NCBI GenBank assembly: GCA_051453625.1
Contig: JBOZIK010000001.1
Coordinates: 15,532,459 to 15,596,458 of the forward strand
DNA: 64,000 bases
Direction: 5' to 3'
Source of the DNA: Welwitschia mirabilis
Taxonomy: Eukaryota > Gnetophyta > Gnetopsida > Welwitschiales
The notes under the pieces were generated by a model. That model had not been told where the DNA came from. It worked only from the letters and a program-made list of their open reading frames with translations, and did no database searches. Positions 34,560-46,394 of this stretch are shown piece by piece (the first letter of the stretch is position 1; each line of letters begins with the position of its first letter). The position numbers and the translations under genes are program-made.

Positions 34560-34890
34560 ATTTCCAACTTAGTTATGAAAAAGTATCCTAAATTTAAAGA
34601 CCCAAGGGTAGCAACAGTAAGTATTACTTTGAAAGGAAATAAAAGAATTTGAAAATCCTTGCTTGACATAGGAGCTAGTGTAAACATCATACCTCTTCAT
34701 ATATGTAAAAGGCATGGGTTGAAAAACAAAGTGGAACCTACATGAATCATCTTGGAATTGGCTAATACTTCAATTAAGAAACTCTTGGGGATTATCAAAG
34801 ACTTAGGAACTGGAATGATGGAATGTCACATATGTAATAAGAATTTCATCATTAAAGTTTTGATGCTACTAAAAAGAAAATATTAGATGA
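34560..34890 (+). pseudogene. Aspartic protease pseudogene, element C
   Basis: The catalytic loop is well kept: LLDIGASVNIIPLHI, with DIGA at 34665-34676. It is followed by the flap region ELANTSIKKLLGIIKDLGT (about 34753-34810). A stop follows near 34883. Of the retropepsin remnants here this is the only one with its catalytic Asp. A stop (TGA) sits just before the KSLLD stretch. Confidence 0.7.
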
Positions 34891-35159
34891 GTGAAACTTA
34901 GAAGAGGAACTTAAATCAACTTTGTTTTTGCAACATCTTCCTATTAAGAAGAGAATAATAATGCTACATGAGTTAACCTTATATGATGACCCAGCTAACA
35001 TACACTGTTTTGAGATTGAGGATAAGAGAGTTTTAAACTAGAAATAAGTCCAACATGTTTACTTAATAGAAAAACTTTATGAAGAGGGTTGTCCAACAGT
35101 TGTCCCTATATAATCTGGAACGATAGTCACTGTTGAAAATTCAACAATAGAACTTGATA

Positions 35160-36240
35160 ATTACAACATAAAATTGAAAGAGTTATCTAAAGGTCTAAAA
35201 TACATTTTTCTATTTAAAAATGTAAATAAACCTTTGGTAATAAATCACTTCTTACTCTTCAACAAGAATTTAACTTGGTCTCATTTTAACTTCTAATGAA
35301 AATGCTTTTACTGAGAATCATAAGGATTTAGCTATATTTTCCCATTTCACAGCTCAACACAAAATATATTCTAAAGATAATGTTAAACCAGTTAGATAAC
35401 CTTTACAAAGGATTAATTCAACCCTTAAGTAAGTAGTTAAAGATGAAGTTATTAAATTCATAAATGCTAGGATTATTTATGCTATATCTGATAGTGAGTG
35501 CGTTAGTCCCTTGATAATAGTTTCTAAAAAGGATGGAAAATGAAGAATGTGCATTAACTTTAGAAAACTTAATGAGGTCACTACAAAAGATCATTACCCT
35601 TTACCATTTCTTGATTAAGTAATTAATAGAATCCAAGAACATGTTAACTATTATTTTCTTTATGAATATAGTGGCTATAATCAAGTTTGCATAGCTAGTG
35701 AGGATCAAGCAAAAACAACATTTACCTTTCCCTTTGGAATATTTGCCTTTAGATAAATGACTTTTAAGCTTTTCAATGCCCCTAAAACTTTTGAACCAGT
35801 AATGAGGGGTATTTTTTTTTGACATGATAGAGTAATTTATAACTTCTTAATTTTTGATGAAAATTTTGAACAAATCATGGAAAGTTTAGAGAAAGTCTTA
35901 AATTAATGCCTAAAAAGTGGCCTACACTTGAGTTGCAAGAAGAGTTTATTTTTTATTAACAATGGAATTGTTTTGGCTCATCACATTTCTAGTGAGAGAG
36001 TTAGGATAGACCCTATAAAGTTAGAATCATTAAAATCCTTAACCCTCTAACCAATGTCAAACAAATTAGATCTTTCCTTGGTCATGTTAGTTTCTATTAA
36101 TGTTTCATTCATGATTATGCTAAGGTTTGCAAATCCATTTATTCGTTACTTGAAAAGGAGGCTAAATTTGATTGGAATCATTTATGTTAACTTTCTTTTG
36201 AAACTCTTAAGGATAAAATTTCCTTTAAACCTCTTGTAAC
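35160..36240 (+). pseudogene. Reverse transcriptase pseudogene, element C
   Basis: Reads VIKFINARIIYAISDSECVS, then KDGK and RMCINFRKLNEVTTKDHYPL (35540-35605), FLD-stop-VINRIQ and YYFLYEYSGYNQVCIA (motif 3), and TFPFGIFAFR-stop-MTFKLFNAPKTF (35720-35795, motif 4). Both stops are TAA where Gln is usual. At motif 5 (about 35828-35860) the FMDDF codons are missing: the frame runs from EFI to LIFDENFEQ with a deletion, so the catalytic centre is gone. The thumb and connection follow to KRRLNLIGII. Confidence 0.75.
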
Positions 36241-36690
36241 GCACCCTGATTTGATTAAATATTTTAAACTTATGTGTGATTCTAGCAACATTATCATAGG
36301 TGGGGTTCTTAGTCAAAAGTATGAAATTGATCTTAAAATCATATATTACCTTAGTAAAATTTTGCTTAAGACTCAATCCAACTACACTACCACTGAAAAA
36401 GAAATGCTTATCATTATAATTTTTCTTGATCATTTTAGACACTATCTTCTTAGTTTTCATACAAATGTTTACACAAATCATGTAGTCATACGTTACCTTA
36501 TAACCTAAAATATTCTAGTTCTAGACTTATTTGATGGATTCTTCTTATGCAAGAATTCAATATTACTATTATAAATAAGGCTAAAAAACATAACAATGTT
36601 ATGGATCACTTGTCTCAACTCTCTTATTCTCTTAATGAAACTTCAATTAATGATTCCTTTCTAAATGAGTAACTATTTGCTATTAAACAA
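36241..36690 (+). pseudogene. RNase H pseudogene, element C
   Basis: The open stretch 36251-36508 reads YFKLMCDSSNIIIGGVLSQK, then IYYLSKILLKTQSNYTTTEK and LDHFRHYLLSFHTNVYTNHV. This is an excellent match to plant gypsy RNase H, with the Asp of LMCDSS and the Glu of TTEKE kept; the Asp of YTDH is Asn. It is the domain in which element A inserted in element E (at GG-VL). A frameshift near 36510 separates it from the tail LSYSLNETSINDSFLNE. Confidence 0.8.
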
Positions 36691-37998
36691 CCTTATGCCA
36701 TCTCCTCTACTCATCTTGCTCATTGGTATGCTAATATTATCAATTATCTTATCACCATGAAAACATGTTAGCATTGAAATCATAACCAATGAAAATATTT
36801 TCTCCATAGGATTGGTGATTATGAGTGGAATAAACCCATATTTACTATTTATATAAAGATCAGATCATGTGTAAATGTATGCCTAAATGGAAACATCTAG
36901 ATATGTTTAACTTCTGCCATAATGGGATATGTAAAAGATACTTTAGTGGCCAAAATACTACAATCAAAATTCTTTACTCTAGTTTCTATTAGCCTACCCT
37001 TTTTACGGATTCTTTTGACTTTGATAGAAGATGTGATGCTTGTCAATGATATAGGAGCTTAACTTGACATGCCCCTTAAACCTATGCTTGAATGTGAATA
37101 TTTTGACTATTGGGGGATCAACTTTATAACCCCTACCAATCCACCTTCTCATGACAAAAAAATACATCTTAGTGGCTATTAAATATGTTACTAAGTGAAA
37201 CAAAGCTATTTATACTACCAAGAATGATGTCCAAACTATTTACAATTTTGCTCATATCTTTCAATGTTTCAATTTCTCTAGAATCATCATAAGTAATAAA
37301 GAAATTTATTTGATTAATTACTTTTTTCAAAAACTTCTTTTATCCATTGGAATTGAACATATAATTGCATGTGCTTACCATTTGCAAATTAATGACTAAG
37401 CTCAAAATGCTAATAGGAAAATTAAGAAGATGCTTTAAAAACTAGTCTTTCTCAGTTTAAAAAAACTTAGGCTTCTAAAATTAATGAGGTTATTTAGACT
37501 TATCATAATTTTTAATAAAACTCTCTAGGTTTTTTACCTTATGAACTTGTGTATGAAAGGTTTGTATCTTATCGGTTGATGTTTGCTGTAACTCCTATTA
37601 ATTTACCCATTAACTTAACTTTGTGAACTTAGAGCTAAAAATCTTAAGATTTGATTAGCCTAACTTGACCATTTAGATGAAAAGTATATCCATGATATAC
37701 ATTATCAACTCATTTATAAAGCCCAAGCCAAGTTCAAACATGATAAAAATATTTTTCATAAGCAATTTCAATCTAGTCAACTAGTTCTTTTATATGATAC
37801 TCAAGTGCACCTTTTACACAAAAAGTTAACTTCTAACTGGTTAGGTCCTTGTCTTATAGAAAAAGTACATTTTAATAAATTAGTTAAAATCTTTAATCCA
37901 AATACTAGATAAATTCAGAAATCCAATGAACAAAGGTTAAAAATTTATGAACCATCTACTAATAAAACCTTAAACATGACAGAAGTGCTTATTTTGTA
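36691..37998 (+). pseudogene. Integrase pseudogene, element C
   Basis: A zinc-binding remnant lies around 36780-36990, with KILQSKFF near 36953. The core start is near 37095-37140, FDYWGINFITPTNPP, with Asn for the first catalytic Asp. A PYELVYERF block follows near 37540. The C-terminal domain (37730-37990) reads AKFKHDKNIFHKQFQSSQLV, LLYDTQVHLLHKKLTSNWLG and RLKIYEPSTNKTLNMTEVLI. The KLTSNWLGPxLIEKV block is shared with elements D and E. Multiple stops and frameshifts. Confidence 0.7.
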
Positions 37999-37999
37999 A

Positions 38000-38018
38000 A
38001 CTCCTCTCCATGAGGAGT
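38000..38018 (+). repeat. Short inverted repeat after integrase
   Basis: actcctctccatgaggagt forms a 7-bp stem with a 5-base loop. A related CTCCTC/GAGGAG inverted repeat lies after the integrase of element E (about 1468-1485). It may be part of the ancestral coding end (TPLHEE) rather than a signal. Confidence 0.35.
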
Positions 38019-38485
38019 GTTAGGATCTTTATTATTATACCAAAGGTTATAATTTAAATAGAAACTAGAATTCATCATATTTACCCACTTGTCAAGCTAG
38101 GCATAAAGAATGCATATCCAAAAATCTTCTCCTTAATTAAATAATCGATGCATTAAATACCTTATTTAGGGCTAAATGCTTATTGTACATATTTGATAAG
38201 ATATTCATCAAACCTTGAGGAGTCTTCTCATTAATGATGTTAAATGCAACATTTTGTAACAACATCAATTGAATTACCCCAAGTGCCTAGTGATCTAATA
38301 GAACCCAATCTTCCTTTCATATTATCTCGTTTCTTCCCTGACAGTGGTTCATGTAACTTCTTCTGGTATAGATAGTCCTCAATCTACATCCTTTAAAAAC
38401 TAAAGTATGTTTCATTAAACTTATTAATTTTAACTTTCCCATCTTCTGATATCATCTCTCCCACTTTTCCTCTATGAACCTGATT
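38019..38485 (-). pseudogene. Copia gag, N-terminal fragment
   Basis: On the minus strand from about 38455 it reads EDGKVKINKFNETYFSF, then IEDYLYQKKLHEPLSGKK, then EKIFGYAFFMPSL-type residues. This is the N-terminal half of a Ty1/copia Gag (UBN2-type), in which the ..DYLYQKKLxxPLSGxK block is typical. It begins right after the PBS, as expected for a 5' end, and stops abruptly at 38019 at the border with gypsy integrase. Several stops. Confidence 0.6.
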
Positions 38486-38497
38486 GCTCTAATACCA
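38486..38497 (-). other. Copia primer-binding site (tRNA-Met type)
   Basis: The minus strand reads tggtattagagc, one transition from TGGTATCAGAGC, the complement of the plant initiator tRNA-Met 3' end used by most plant copia elements. Confidence 0.75.
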
Positions 38498-38499
38498 TT

Positions 38500-38876
38500 T
38501 ATTAAGGAATGAATCAAATGCAAAATAGAAAATCAAAGAACATAGAACACACAAGATTTACATGATTTGGAAATTTTATAAATTATTCATGATTGCACTA
38601 GGGTTTTTATAGTAATCTTTAAAGGTTAATCTTTAAAATTTATAATACAAGATATTTGTCAATATAAGATATATAATGCAAAATTAGTATAAAATAGGCC
38701 CATTGTTCAAAGGACCCATCAAATACTTTAGGATCTCTACCTCCAAACCCTACTCAGACTCATCTTCATAGCATGTTAAAAGGATAAACCAAATTAGTTG
38801 ATACACTTTAATAATCTTCCTCTTGGAGAATGATCCAAACTTATGTAATCTTTCTCTTCCCCCATAAACTCCAACA
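38500..38876 (-). repeat. Copia LTR
   Basis: On the minus strand it starts TGTTGGAGTTTATGGGG (38876), directly after a ggcaccacactagagttg purine-rich remnant, and ends ..ccttaata (38500; CA decayed to TA), three bases before the PBS. At 377 bp it has a typical copia LTR size. It serves as 3' LTR of the pol part on its right and 5' LTR of the gag fragment on its left. Confidence 0.65.
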
Positions 38877-38879
38877 ACT

Positions 38880-39340
38880 CTAGTGTGGTGCCTTCTCATC
38901 ACTAATCATGAAGGCTATTTGAGATCATCCATAGGCTAAGCTTATCATTGGTGAGTACTTTAGTCAACATATTTATAGGATTCTTTAATCTAGAAATTTT
39001 TTTAGTGATAATGTTCCATCATCTATTAGTCCATGATTTGATGCTACCTTAACTAATATGCTTATACTTACAATCAAAAACTGGATCTTTAGCAAGATGA
39101 ATAGCACTTTGGCTATCATTGAATAGCTTGTTATTTTTATATATATCTTTCCCAACTCTTTTAGAATACCCTTCAACTAAATAATCTCATTTTCAATCTC
39201 TAATATAGCCATATATTCTACTTTAGTGGTTGCAAGAGCAATATTCTTTTGAAGTTGAGAAATCCAACTCATAATGGTACCTTCCATGGTGAAAATATAA
39301 CCTATAGTACTATTTCTACTATTTAAATCACCACTAAGAT
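38880..39340 (-). pseudogene. Copia RNase H pseudogene
   Basis: The minus strand reads ALATTKVEYMAILEIENEII and WLKGILKELGKIYIK (about 39120-39250). It continues with LFNDSQSAIHLAKDPVFDCK and YKHIS (about 39050-39130), and a PINMLTKVLT piece near 38960. This is the conserved copia RNase H with its ATTxxEY and DNQSAI motifs. Stops between the pieces. Confidence 0.7.
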
Positions 39341-40830
39341 CCACATCAGAAAAGCCTTATAGAGTAACATCGCTCCTTTTAAAACAAGGTGTTATACTTA
39401 AGATACCTTTCAGATATCTTAACAGCCATTTTATAGCTTTCCAATGCTTATTACCTGAATCAGACATAAACATACTAACAACTTCCATTGCATGTGCTAT
39501 ATCTAATAGATACAAACTATATGATACATCAAACTTCCTACTATTGATGCATATGGTAGTTGAGGTATCTGTTCATGCTCTTCATCTACTTTTAAAGATT
39601 TCTTATTACTAAGAATAAGTGACTTCCTAAAGAAGTGCTTTTACTCTTTGCATCCTAAATGCTAAACCTGTTAAGCACCTTCTCTATGTAATTTTTCTAA
39701 GATAATTTAAGAATTTCTTATGATTTGTTTCTAGTTATTCGCATCCCAAGTATCTGCTTAGCTAATTCTAAGTTCTTTATCTTAAATTTTTCTACCAACT
39801 ATTACTTTAATTGGTCTATTTCCTACAAACTGAATCCTGGACCTAACATGTTATCAATATATAAAAGCAGAATAATATAATAGTTACCAAACCTTCTTAT
39901 GTAATAATAATAATAATCCATCTCACATCTTATGAAATTAGCATTACATATGAATCTATTAAACTTCTTATACCATTATTTGGAAGCCTACTTTAATCCA
40001 TATAAATGTTTTTTAATCCACAAATAACTTTTATTACTATTAGCAACTTTAAAACCTTCTCGTTGGATCATATAGATGTCTTCCTTAAGTTTATCATGTA
40101 AAAAAGTAGTTTTTACATCTAGCTGCTCTATATGCAAATCCTATGTAGCTACAACACTTAACACTAATTTTATAGTAATCAATTTTACTATGGAAGAAAG
40201 AATCTCCATGTAATTAATTCTCCTTTTCTACTAGAATCCCTTTACTACTAGCCTTTCCTTGTATTTCTTACTACTATCATGTTCTTTCTTAATGTTGTAC
40301 ATTTAGTAATTTTGTAATGCTTTCTTTCCTTTTGGCAACTTAATAAGTGTTCATGTCTTGTTCTTCTAGGATAACTTCATCTCATTTCTTATGAATAACT
40401 TCCACTTAATAGAACCTGTCACCTACATTACTTCATCAATACATTTTAGTTTCCTAGCATTAGTCAAGAGTAAATAATGTAATGATGGAGAGTACCTTAG
40501 TTTGGGCTTAGGTGTTTTTATAGAACTTCTGAACTAAGGTTCTGATGTTACTGATTCTGACTTAGCTTCTCTATTTTCAAGATTTTCTTGAGTCCTTCTA
40601 GCTACATCATTCTTTGAAATTTCTTCTAGTTTAACCTTCTCATTTTATACTTTCTATTTTCTTATATTGTTATATTCTGATCAATACCTTTCCTTGTACA
40701 TCATATTGTACACCATAGTCTCATTAAATGTAACATCCCTGTGCCTTATAATTTTCTTATTCTAATCATCCCAAAAGCAATAACCAAAATCATTAGAACC
40801 ATAACTAATAAAATAGCATTTTTTGACCTT
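39341..40830 (-). pseudogene. Copia reverse transcriptase pseudogene
   Basis: The minus-strand remnant includes HLYGLK-stop-ASK-stop-WYKKF (about 39965-40010) and LLLYIDNMLG at about 39840-39870. The catalytic YVDD reads YIDN (39850-39861), so the second Asp is lost. The flanking order (thumb towards 39500, fingers towards 40300) fits copia RT. Between about 40400 and 40830 only the polar integrase-RT linker is suggested. Stops are very frequent. Confidence 0.65.
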
Positions 40831-41865
40831 AGGATCAAGTTTTTCCTTAAATATTAAAAACTAAATGCACATATGAAACACAATCAAAATCCTTTAATTA
40901 TGATAAATTTACCTCTTTGCCTAACCATTCCTCCTTAAGTATCTTAAAATCTAGTGGAGCTAAAGGTACTCTATTTATGAGATAGGGTTTTTTGCTAATT
41001 ACATTTGCACAAAATGTTTTTGGTAGTTTAGAACATATTCTCATGCTTCTAGCTCATTTGTTTAGGATCTTATGCATCCTCACTACTACACCATTTTAAT
41101 CTAGTATTCTAGGAACTGTCTTGATTGTTTTGATCCTATTTTTAAAATATAAATCCATAATTTCTAAGCTATTATACTTCCCTCCATTGTCTAACCTCAA
41201 ACACTTGACTTTCAAATCTATTTGGTTTTCCACTTATGCCTTTCAACTTTAAAATATAGAAAACATATTAAATTTATTTTTAAGAAATAAACCCATACCT
41301 TCTAAGTGGATTCATTAATGAATGTGACTTAATAATGTGAGCCTTTGAGAGAAGTCACTGGGGCTATTCTCCATACATCTGTATGCACTAGTTTCAACTT
41401 CTTAGTCTTTGATGTTCTTCTAGATTTTGAAATTCTCACTCTTTTTTTCTTTCTATATACATAATTTTTACATAAATCAATATCAAATAACTATAAGTCT
41501 CATATTTTCCCCCTTGAAATGAGTAGTTTCATTTCCTTTCCACTCATGTGGTCCAATCTTCAAAGCTACTATGTTAACTTCAAATTAGAATCAACCACTG
41601 AGACTAAATCCTTTGATTCTGTAGTAATGTATAATGTTCCAATATTTTTTCCTTGAGCTATTACCAAATTTCCTTTAATGATATTCCATGATTCACTTCC
41701 AAATACTGTACTGGAACCTTCAACATTAATCTAACCCATGGAAATAAGGTTCTTCTTCAATCCTAAAATATGTTTAACATTATATAACTTCAATTTCTTT
41801 CCCTAGGTAATTTTTATGTACACATCATCCTTCTCCATAAAGTTTAATAGTTTATCATCTGCTAT
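40831..41865 (-). pseudogene. Copia integrase pseudogene
   Basis: The minus strand starts near 41860 with KLLNFMEKDDVYIKIT, KLYNVKHILGLKKNLISMG and STVFGSES (41690-41800, the pre-integrase region). RLDHMSGKEMKLLISRGKI follows, then KLKLVHTDVW (about 41395), SHYxVTFINES and VKCLRLDNGGKYNS (about 41190-41225). Both catalytic Asp residues are kept (TD, DN). Then come KTVPRILD (the PxxPQQN region) and LPKTFCANVISKKPYLINR. The protease in front is not visible: the copia match ends at about 41865. Confidence 0.7.
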
Positions 41866-43303
41866 TAGTTAGCTATTGTCTAAATTCTTTCTTAACTGAT
41901 TCCTTAGGTAGACATCATCCTATTACTTAATCATTTTTAACTTGACTTAGAAATTACCTTATGAAGTTACCATGATTAGTAATCTATTACTTGGGCATTC
42001 TTAGTGATAAGATTGGATTCACTAAATCTTAAGACATTCATATATTTATGAACTTCATTTTAAAGGAAGATGCCTTGATTCTTTTGTTTTCTCTCAATGG
42101 TATGAGTGACTAGTTACTTTAGCATGTTCTTTCTTGTTATTTATCTCCTCACTTCACTTTTATCCTTATGANNNNNNNNNNNNNNNNNNNNNNNNNNNNN
42201 NNNNNNNNNNNNNNNNNNNNNNNNNNNNNNNNNNNNNNNNNNNNNNNNNNNNNNNNNNNNNNNNNNNNNNNNNNNNNNNNNNNNNNNNNNNNNNNNNNNN
42301 NNNNNNNNNNNNNNNNNNNNNNNNNNNNNNNNNNNNNNNNNNNNNNNNNNNNNNNNNNNNNNNNNNNNNNNNNNNNNNNNNNNNNNNNNNNNNNNNNNNN
42401 NNNNNNNNNNNNNNNNNNNNNNNNNNNNNNNNNNNNNNNNNNNNNNNNNNNNNNNNNNNNNNNNNNNNNNNNNNNNNNNNNNNNNNNNNNNNNNNNNNNN
42501 NNNNNNNNNNNNNNNNNNNNNNNNNNNNNNNNNNNNNNNNNNNNNNNNNNNNNNNNNNNNNNNNNNNNNNNNNNNNNNNNNNNNNNNNNNNNNNNNNNNN
42601 NNNNNNNNNNNNNNNNNNNNNNNNNNNNNNNNNNNNNNNNNNNNNNNNNNNNNNNNNNNNNNNNNNNNNNNNNNNNNNNNNNNNNNNNNNNNNNNNNNNN
42701 NNNNNNNNNNNNNNNNNNNNNNNNNNNNNNNNNNNNNNNNNNNNNNNNNNAATTATGGTTAAAGAAAGCTATCTTATTATTATTTTTGCATATTTTTCTC
42801 TTATTAATTTATTTATAAATTACTAATTATTTTATGTAAATCATTCTAAGTTATCACTACTTAATTTATAAATATCACTCTGAATTTTCACTACTACATA
42901 CATACATCATCATTGTTTGATTTATTATGATTATATCTTATGATGATTTTTAGTGTGTGACATTCAATCATTTCCTTGGGATGTGTTAAAATTTTAAGTG
43001 AGGAGCTAATGGCGATTTTAGCACTTGGATTTTTTTGATGATCATGTTCATAGTTATTCAATTTTAATTTTAGTTTTAAAATCCTATTATCCCCATTATT
43101 GTCCTCATGATAGAGGGAATGATAGATTTGTTATGCATCCTACAAAGGTATTATGTCAATTTTTGATATTTAATCCTATATGATTTATATTTCTAAACTC
43201 AATTTAGATTTCCCTAGTCATTGTTTATCTTAGTAAAATTAGCTCACAAATTATAGTTACTTGCTTACTTTGTCAGGAACTAACATGACTAAGTGGAGGA
43301 CTA
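41866..43303 (+). mobile_element. 3' region of gypsy element C
   Basis: Gypsy sequence resumes at about 41866 (ctattgtctaaattctttc), matching D at about 52178 and E at about 1440. A 579-N gap follows at 42172-42750. After it comes AT-rich non-coding sequence with one dyad motif (43083-43125) and the purine tract taagtggaggacta (43289-43303). No ORF. Confidence 0.55.
42172..42750. other. Assembly gap, 579 N
   Basis: Sized gap in the 3' region of element C. The open frames reported across it contain only N. Confidence 0.9.
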
Positions 43304-43790
43304 TGTTGTGATGTTAAATTTTATGATTTTGATTTGGTATTTAACTACTTTAATAGGATATTTATAAGTTTAGATGTAATTTTTATGATTATGAAAAGTT
43401 GATGAAATGATCACTAAAACATACAATTCTTGACACATTTAGGCATATTCTAATACGTAGTGTTTTAAAGGAAAAATCAATGATGCAGAAGACTAATTTT
43501 TCTTAATCTAAAAAGATAAAGAATACTATCATTCCTTCTGTCATTCCCATGATAGTGAGGATGAGAGCCTTGCTAACATGAAGTAAAGCCAAAAGCCGAT
43601 GAGAAGCTAAAAGCCATGTTAAGCATATCTAAGGAGGTTTCATCCTAGTTGTAATCTCCACAACACACAATATGATAGCATTGTTGACATGGACAAAAAC
43701 CATGAAGTTGACTATAGAGCTAGAGGATGATGACTCACCTTTTATTGTGGAGTATCCTTTCCATTGTTGTCCCCATGATAATTAGAATGA
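43083..43790 (+). repeat. Dyad motifs around the C 3' LTR start
   Basis: Copies at 43083-43125 (upstream of the LTR), 43525-43567 (ctatcattccttctgtcatt, then cccatgatag and gaggatgag) and 43753-43790 (LTR). Confidence 0.55.
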
Positions 43791-44583
43791 CAAAACAAAA
43801 AATGAATTTCTTTATAATGAGATTACATGTCCCATTAGGTTTCTAGGGTTTCACCTCTAAAAAATTATAAATATCCCTCTTTCCTTCACTTTCTTTTCAT
43901 CTTTTATACTTAATATTATTGTGATAGAAGATTAAAGGATAAGAGATTCATTCATTAGCTATAGAAAGAAGATTTCTTTGGTGTTGGGCTAAGTATCCTC
44001 TATTTAGATGCTACTACTTTGTTTGTAAATGGATGTTAATTAATGATTAATATAAGAACTCTTTTCACTTTTATTGTGTAAACCACTCTTATGGTTTAAG
44101 TTGATTATGATTTTATAACAACTTCATAGTTTATTTAGGTTATAATAATAACCTTCATTAAGATTGATATTGTTACTTTAGATTTACATTTATTTTATTT
44201 AATTTTCATAATTACATATTCTATTTGATATATCTTATAGCTTATTTTAGTTAGGGATAAGTGACAACTCCTTGTAATTAATCTAAGTTATAAGAACTAA
44301 TTTTGATGACAAGAAGATTAGTAGTGAAATAAATTTAACATTTATTACATTTGAATTTTTTCATCATTCGTCTTGCATTGCATTTACATTATTCCTTATT
44401 TTATTTACTAAAAGGAAAAAGACTAAAGATACGTTGATGAAATCAATCTCTAACTTCTCACCTAATGCCTTCAATAGATTACAACATTCAGGTTGATTCC
44501 CTTCTAGACTAGTGTGTGTTTTATTACAAGTGTTATGATTTACAGGTTTTACATAAATACTTAAAGATTGTATAGCTTCATAA
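43304..44583 (+). repeat. 3' LTR of element C
   Basis: Begins TGTTGTGATGTTAAAT after the purine tract and ends around gtatagcttcataa. It resembles the D LTRs throughout. TATA-like ttataaatatccct near 43865. The exact right end is uncertain by about 6 bp because the terminal CA is lost. Confidence 0.65.
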
Positions 44584-45181
44584 TGAAATAATAATAATAA
44601 AAATATTTAAAATTTATTAAATAACATTCTAATAACATAGTTAAAGAAATAAAAACATACTTGAACCTATGTCAATTCTAGAAACATTCTTTCATGCTTA
44701 TGTGACAATCTTCATGGATTGATGCAAGGAAGGTAAGCAAAAGAACATATAGCTCAAGCATAATTGTTAAGATATAAAACTTTATTCAATATTCATATGA
44801 CTACATGATAAGTCAAATAAAAAAATTATAAGTGAAAGACTACTTTTATTACTTAAACTACTAAGGTAAAAACTCTTAAAAGCATGCACATTTCAAGTGA
44901 GCTAAAGAAAAAGGATAAAATAGCTATTTTTACAAATAAATACCACTTATATGTAATTTTACTTAAATTTCCTAATATAAACATATTTTATATACTCAAT
45001 TCCCATTAAAAAATGTGTGTAGTAATTTTTTTAATAATTTTAAACATTAATTATAACATTTTTGGGCTCTAAAGACAGATCATAATTAAAATTAATAATT
45101 AATTAATTATTAAGCTAAAAATTTTAGTAGTTTTTAAAAACTAGATAATAATAGGATTCTTAAAATCTAACTTAATCTATT

Positions 45182-45673
45182 NNNNNNNNNNNNNNNNNNN
45201 NNNNNNNNNNNNNNNNNNNNNNNNNNNNNNNNNNNNNNNNNNNNNNNNNNNNNNNNNNNNNNNNNNNNNNNNNNNNNNNNNNNNNNNNNNNNNNNNNNNN
45301 NNNNNNNNNNNNNNNNNNNNNNNNNNNNNNNNNNNNNNNNNNNNNNNNNNNNNNNNNNNNNNNNNNNNNNNNNNNNNNNNNNNNNNNNNNNNNNNNNNNN
45401 NNNNNNNNNNNNNNNNNNNNNNNNNNNNNNNNNNNNNNNNNNNNNNNNNNNNNNNNNNNNNNNNNNNNNNNNNNNNNNNNNNNNNNNNNNNNNNNNNNNN
45501 NNNNNNNNNNNNNNNNNNNNNNNNNNNNNNNNNNNNNNNNNNNNNNNNNNNNNNNNNNNNNNNNNNNNNNNNNNNNNNNNNNNNNNNNNNNNNNNNNNNN
45601 NNNNNNNNNNNNNNNNNNNNNNNNNNNNNNNNNNNNNNNNNNNNNNNNNNNNNNNNNNNNNNNNNNNNNNNNN
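45182..45673. other. Assembly gap, 492 N
   Basis: Inside the probable chromovirus LTR H. Confidence 0.9.
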
Positions 45674-46394
45674 CTATTTGGGAATTCTAAACATGTTATT
45701 TCTAAGTTTATTTATTAAATTTTATAAGGTTACAGTCTTCCTGCATTACATAAAAATGATCATAACTTTCAAAATGCTTTGAGTATTTAAATGACTCAAT
45801 ATTTTTTGAAAATCTCATTTAATTTCGTATAACTTAGGATGCTCAAATTTGTAGATATGTTAATATATAGGTATAGAAATGTAAATTTCTTGCTTACTAT
45901 TTTATGCATTTAAGTTTTTAATGTATTTTAACAAATAAACTTTTTAAAAATAGTTACCGATTACAAAAATTATTTTTTTTACATTTTCACTTTCATAACA
46001 TAACCCTAGACTTATAAAAATTGTTTACTAATTTATACCTACTAATTAATAAGATATAATGTTTTTATCCCATGCCTCTATTTTGGAAATTTAACTTTTT
46101 CCATAATAAAAATATGATAAAGTTTTTCTTACTAGTTAAATAATAACATATATCATTAAAATAATAGATATGCTAACTAATTACTTACAAAAATAAAAAT
46201 CATCATAGAAAGAAAAATCAAATCAATTCAAAATAAATAATTTATTATAAACCTTGGGACTTCCATGAAAGAGTACTAGCGTAAAGAGATTTTTTGAGGA
46301 TCAAGCTTTACCCCTAATTAGATCATTCTAGCATATAATTTATTTAAAATATATAATAATAAAATAAACATGGGTATCTAAATTTCTTTTTTTT

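Larger units (their letters stand above)
38019..41865 (-). mobile_element. Copia sequence with a central LTR, nested in C
   Basis: A minus-strand Ty1/copia insert in the 3' region of element C. Reading right to left it shows protease/pre-integrase, integrase, RT, RNase H, one LTR (38500-38876), PBS, then the start of gag. Gag is therefore downstream of pol. The insert borders are inferred from comparison with elements D (52160-52180) and E (about 1440-1500), which are uninterrupted at this place. Motifs such as KWKALVENQ-type and VHTDVW in integrase suggest the Tork/TNT1 lineage, which I hold only tentatively. Confidence 0.65.
32112..44583 (+). mobile_element. Gypsy element C, Athila/Tat-like
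   Basis: A plus-strand element with the end of its 5' LTR (32112-32200), PBS, leader, gag, protease, RT, RNase H, integrase, a 3' region and a 3' LTR (43304-44583). The 5' and 3' LTR ends match (ctagactagtgtgtgtttt against ctatactagtgtatgtttt, then gatttacaggtttta against gatttacaagtttta). Copia sequence (38019 to about 41865) is inserted after integrase. The pol is the most readable of the window but still full of stops. 42172-42750 is a 579-N gap. Confidence 0.75.

Noticed and set aside
41870-42171. First taken as part of copia shared by elements C, D and E
   Set aside because: E and D contain this block without any other copia sequence and in continuity with gypsy integrase, so it is gypsy 3' sequence and the copia insert ends near 41865.
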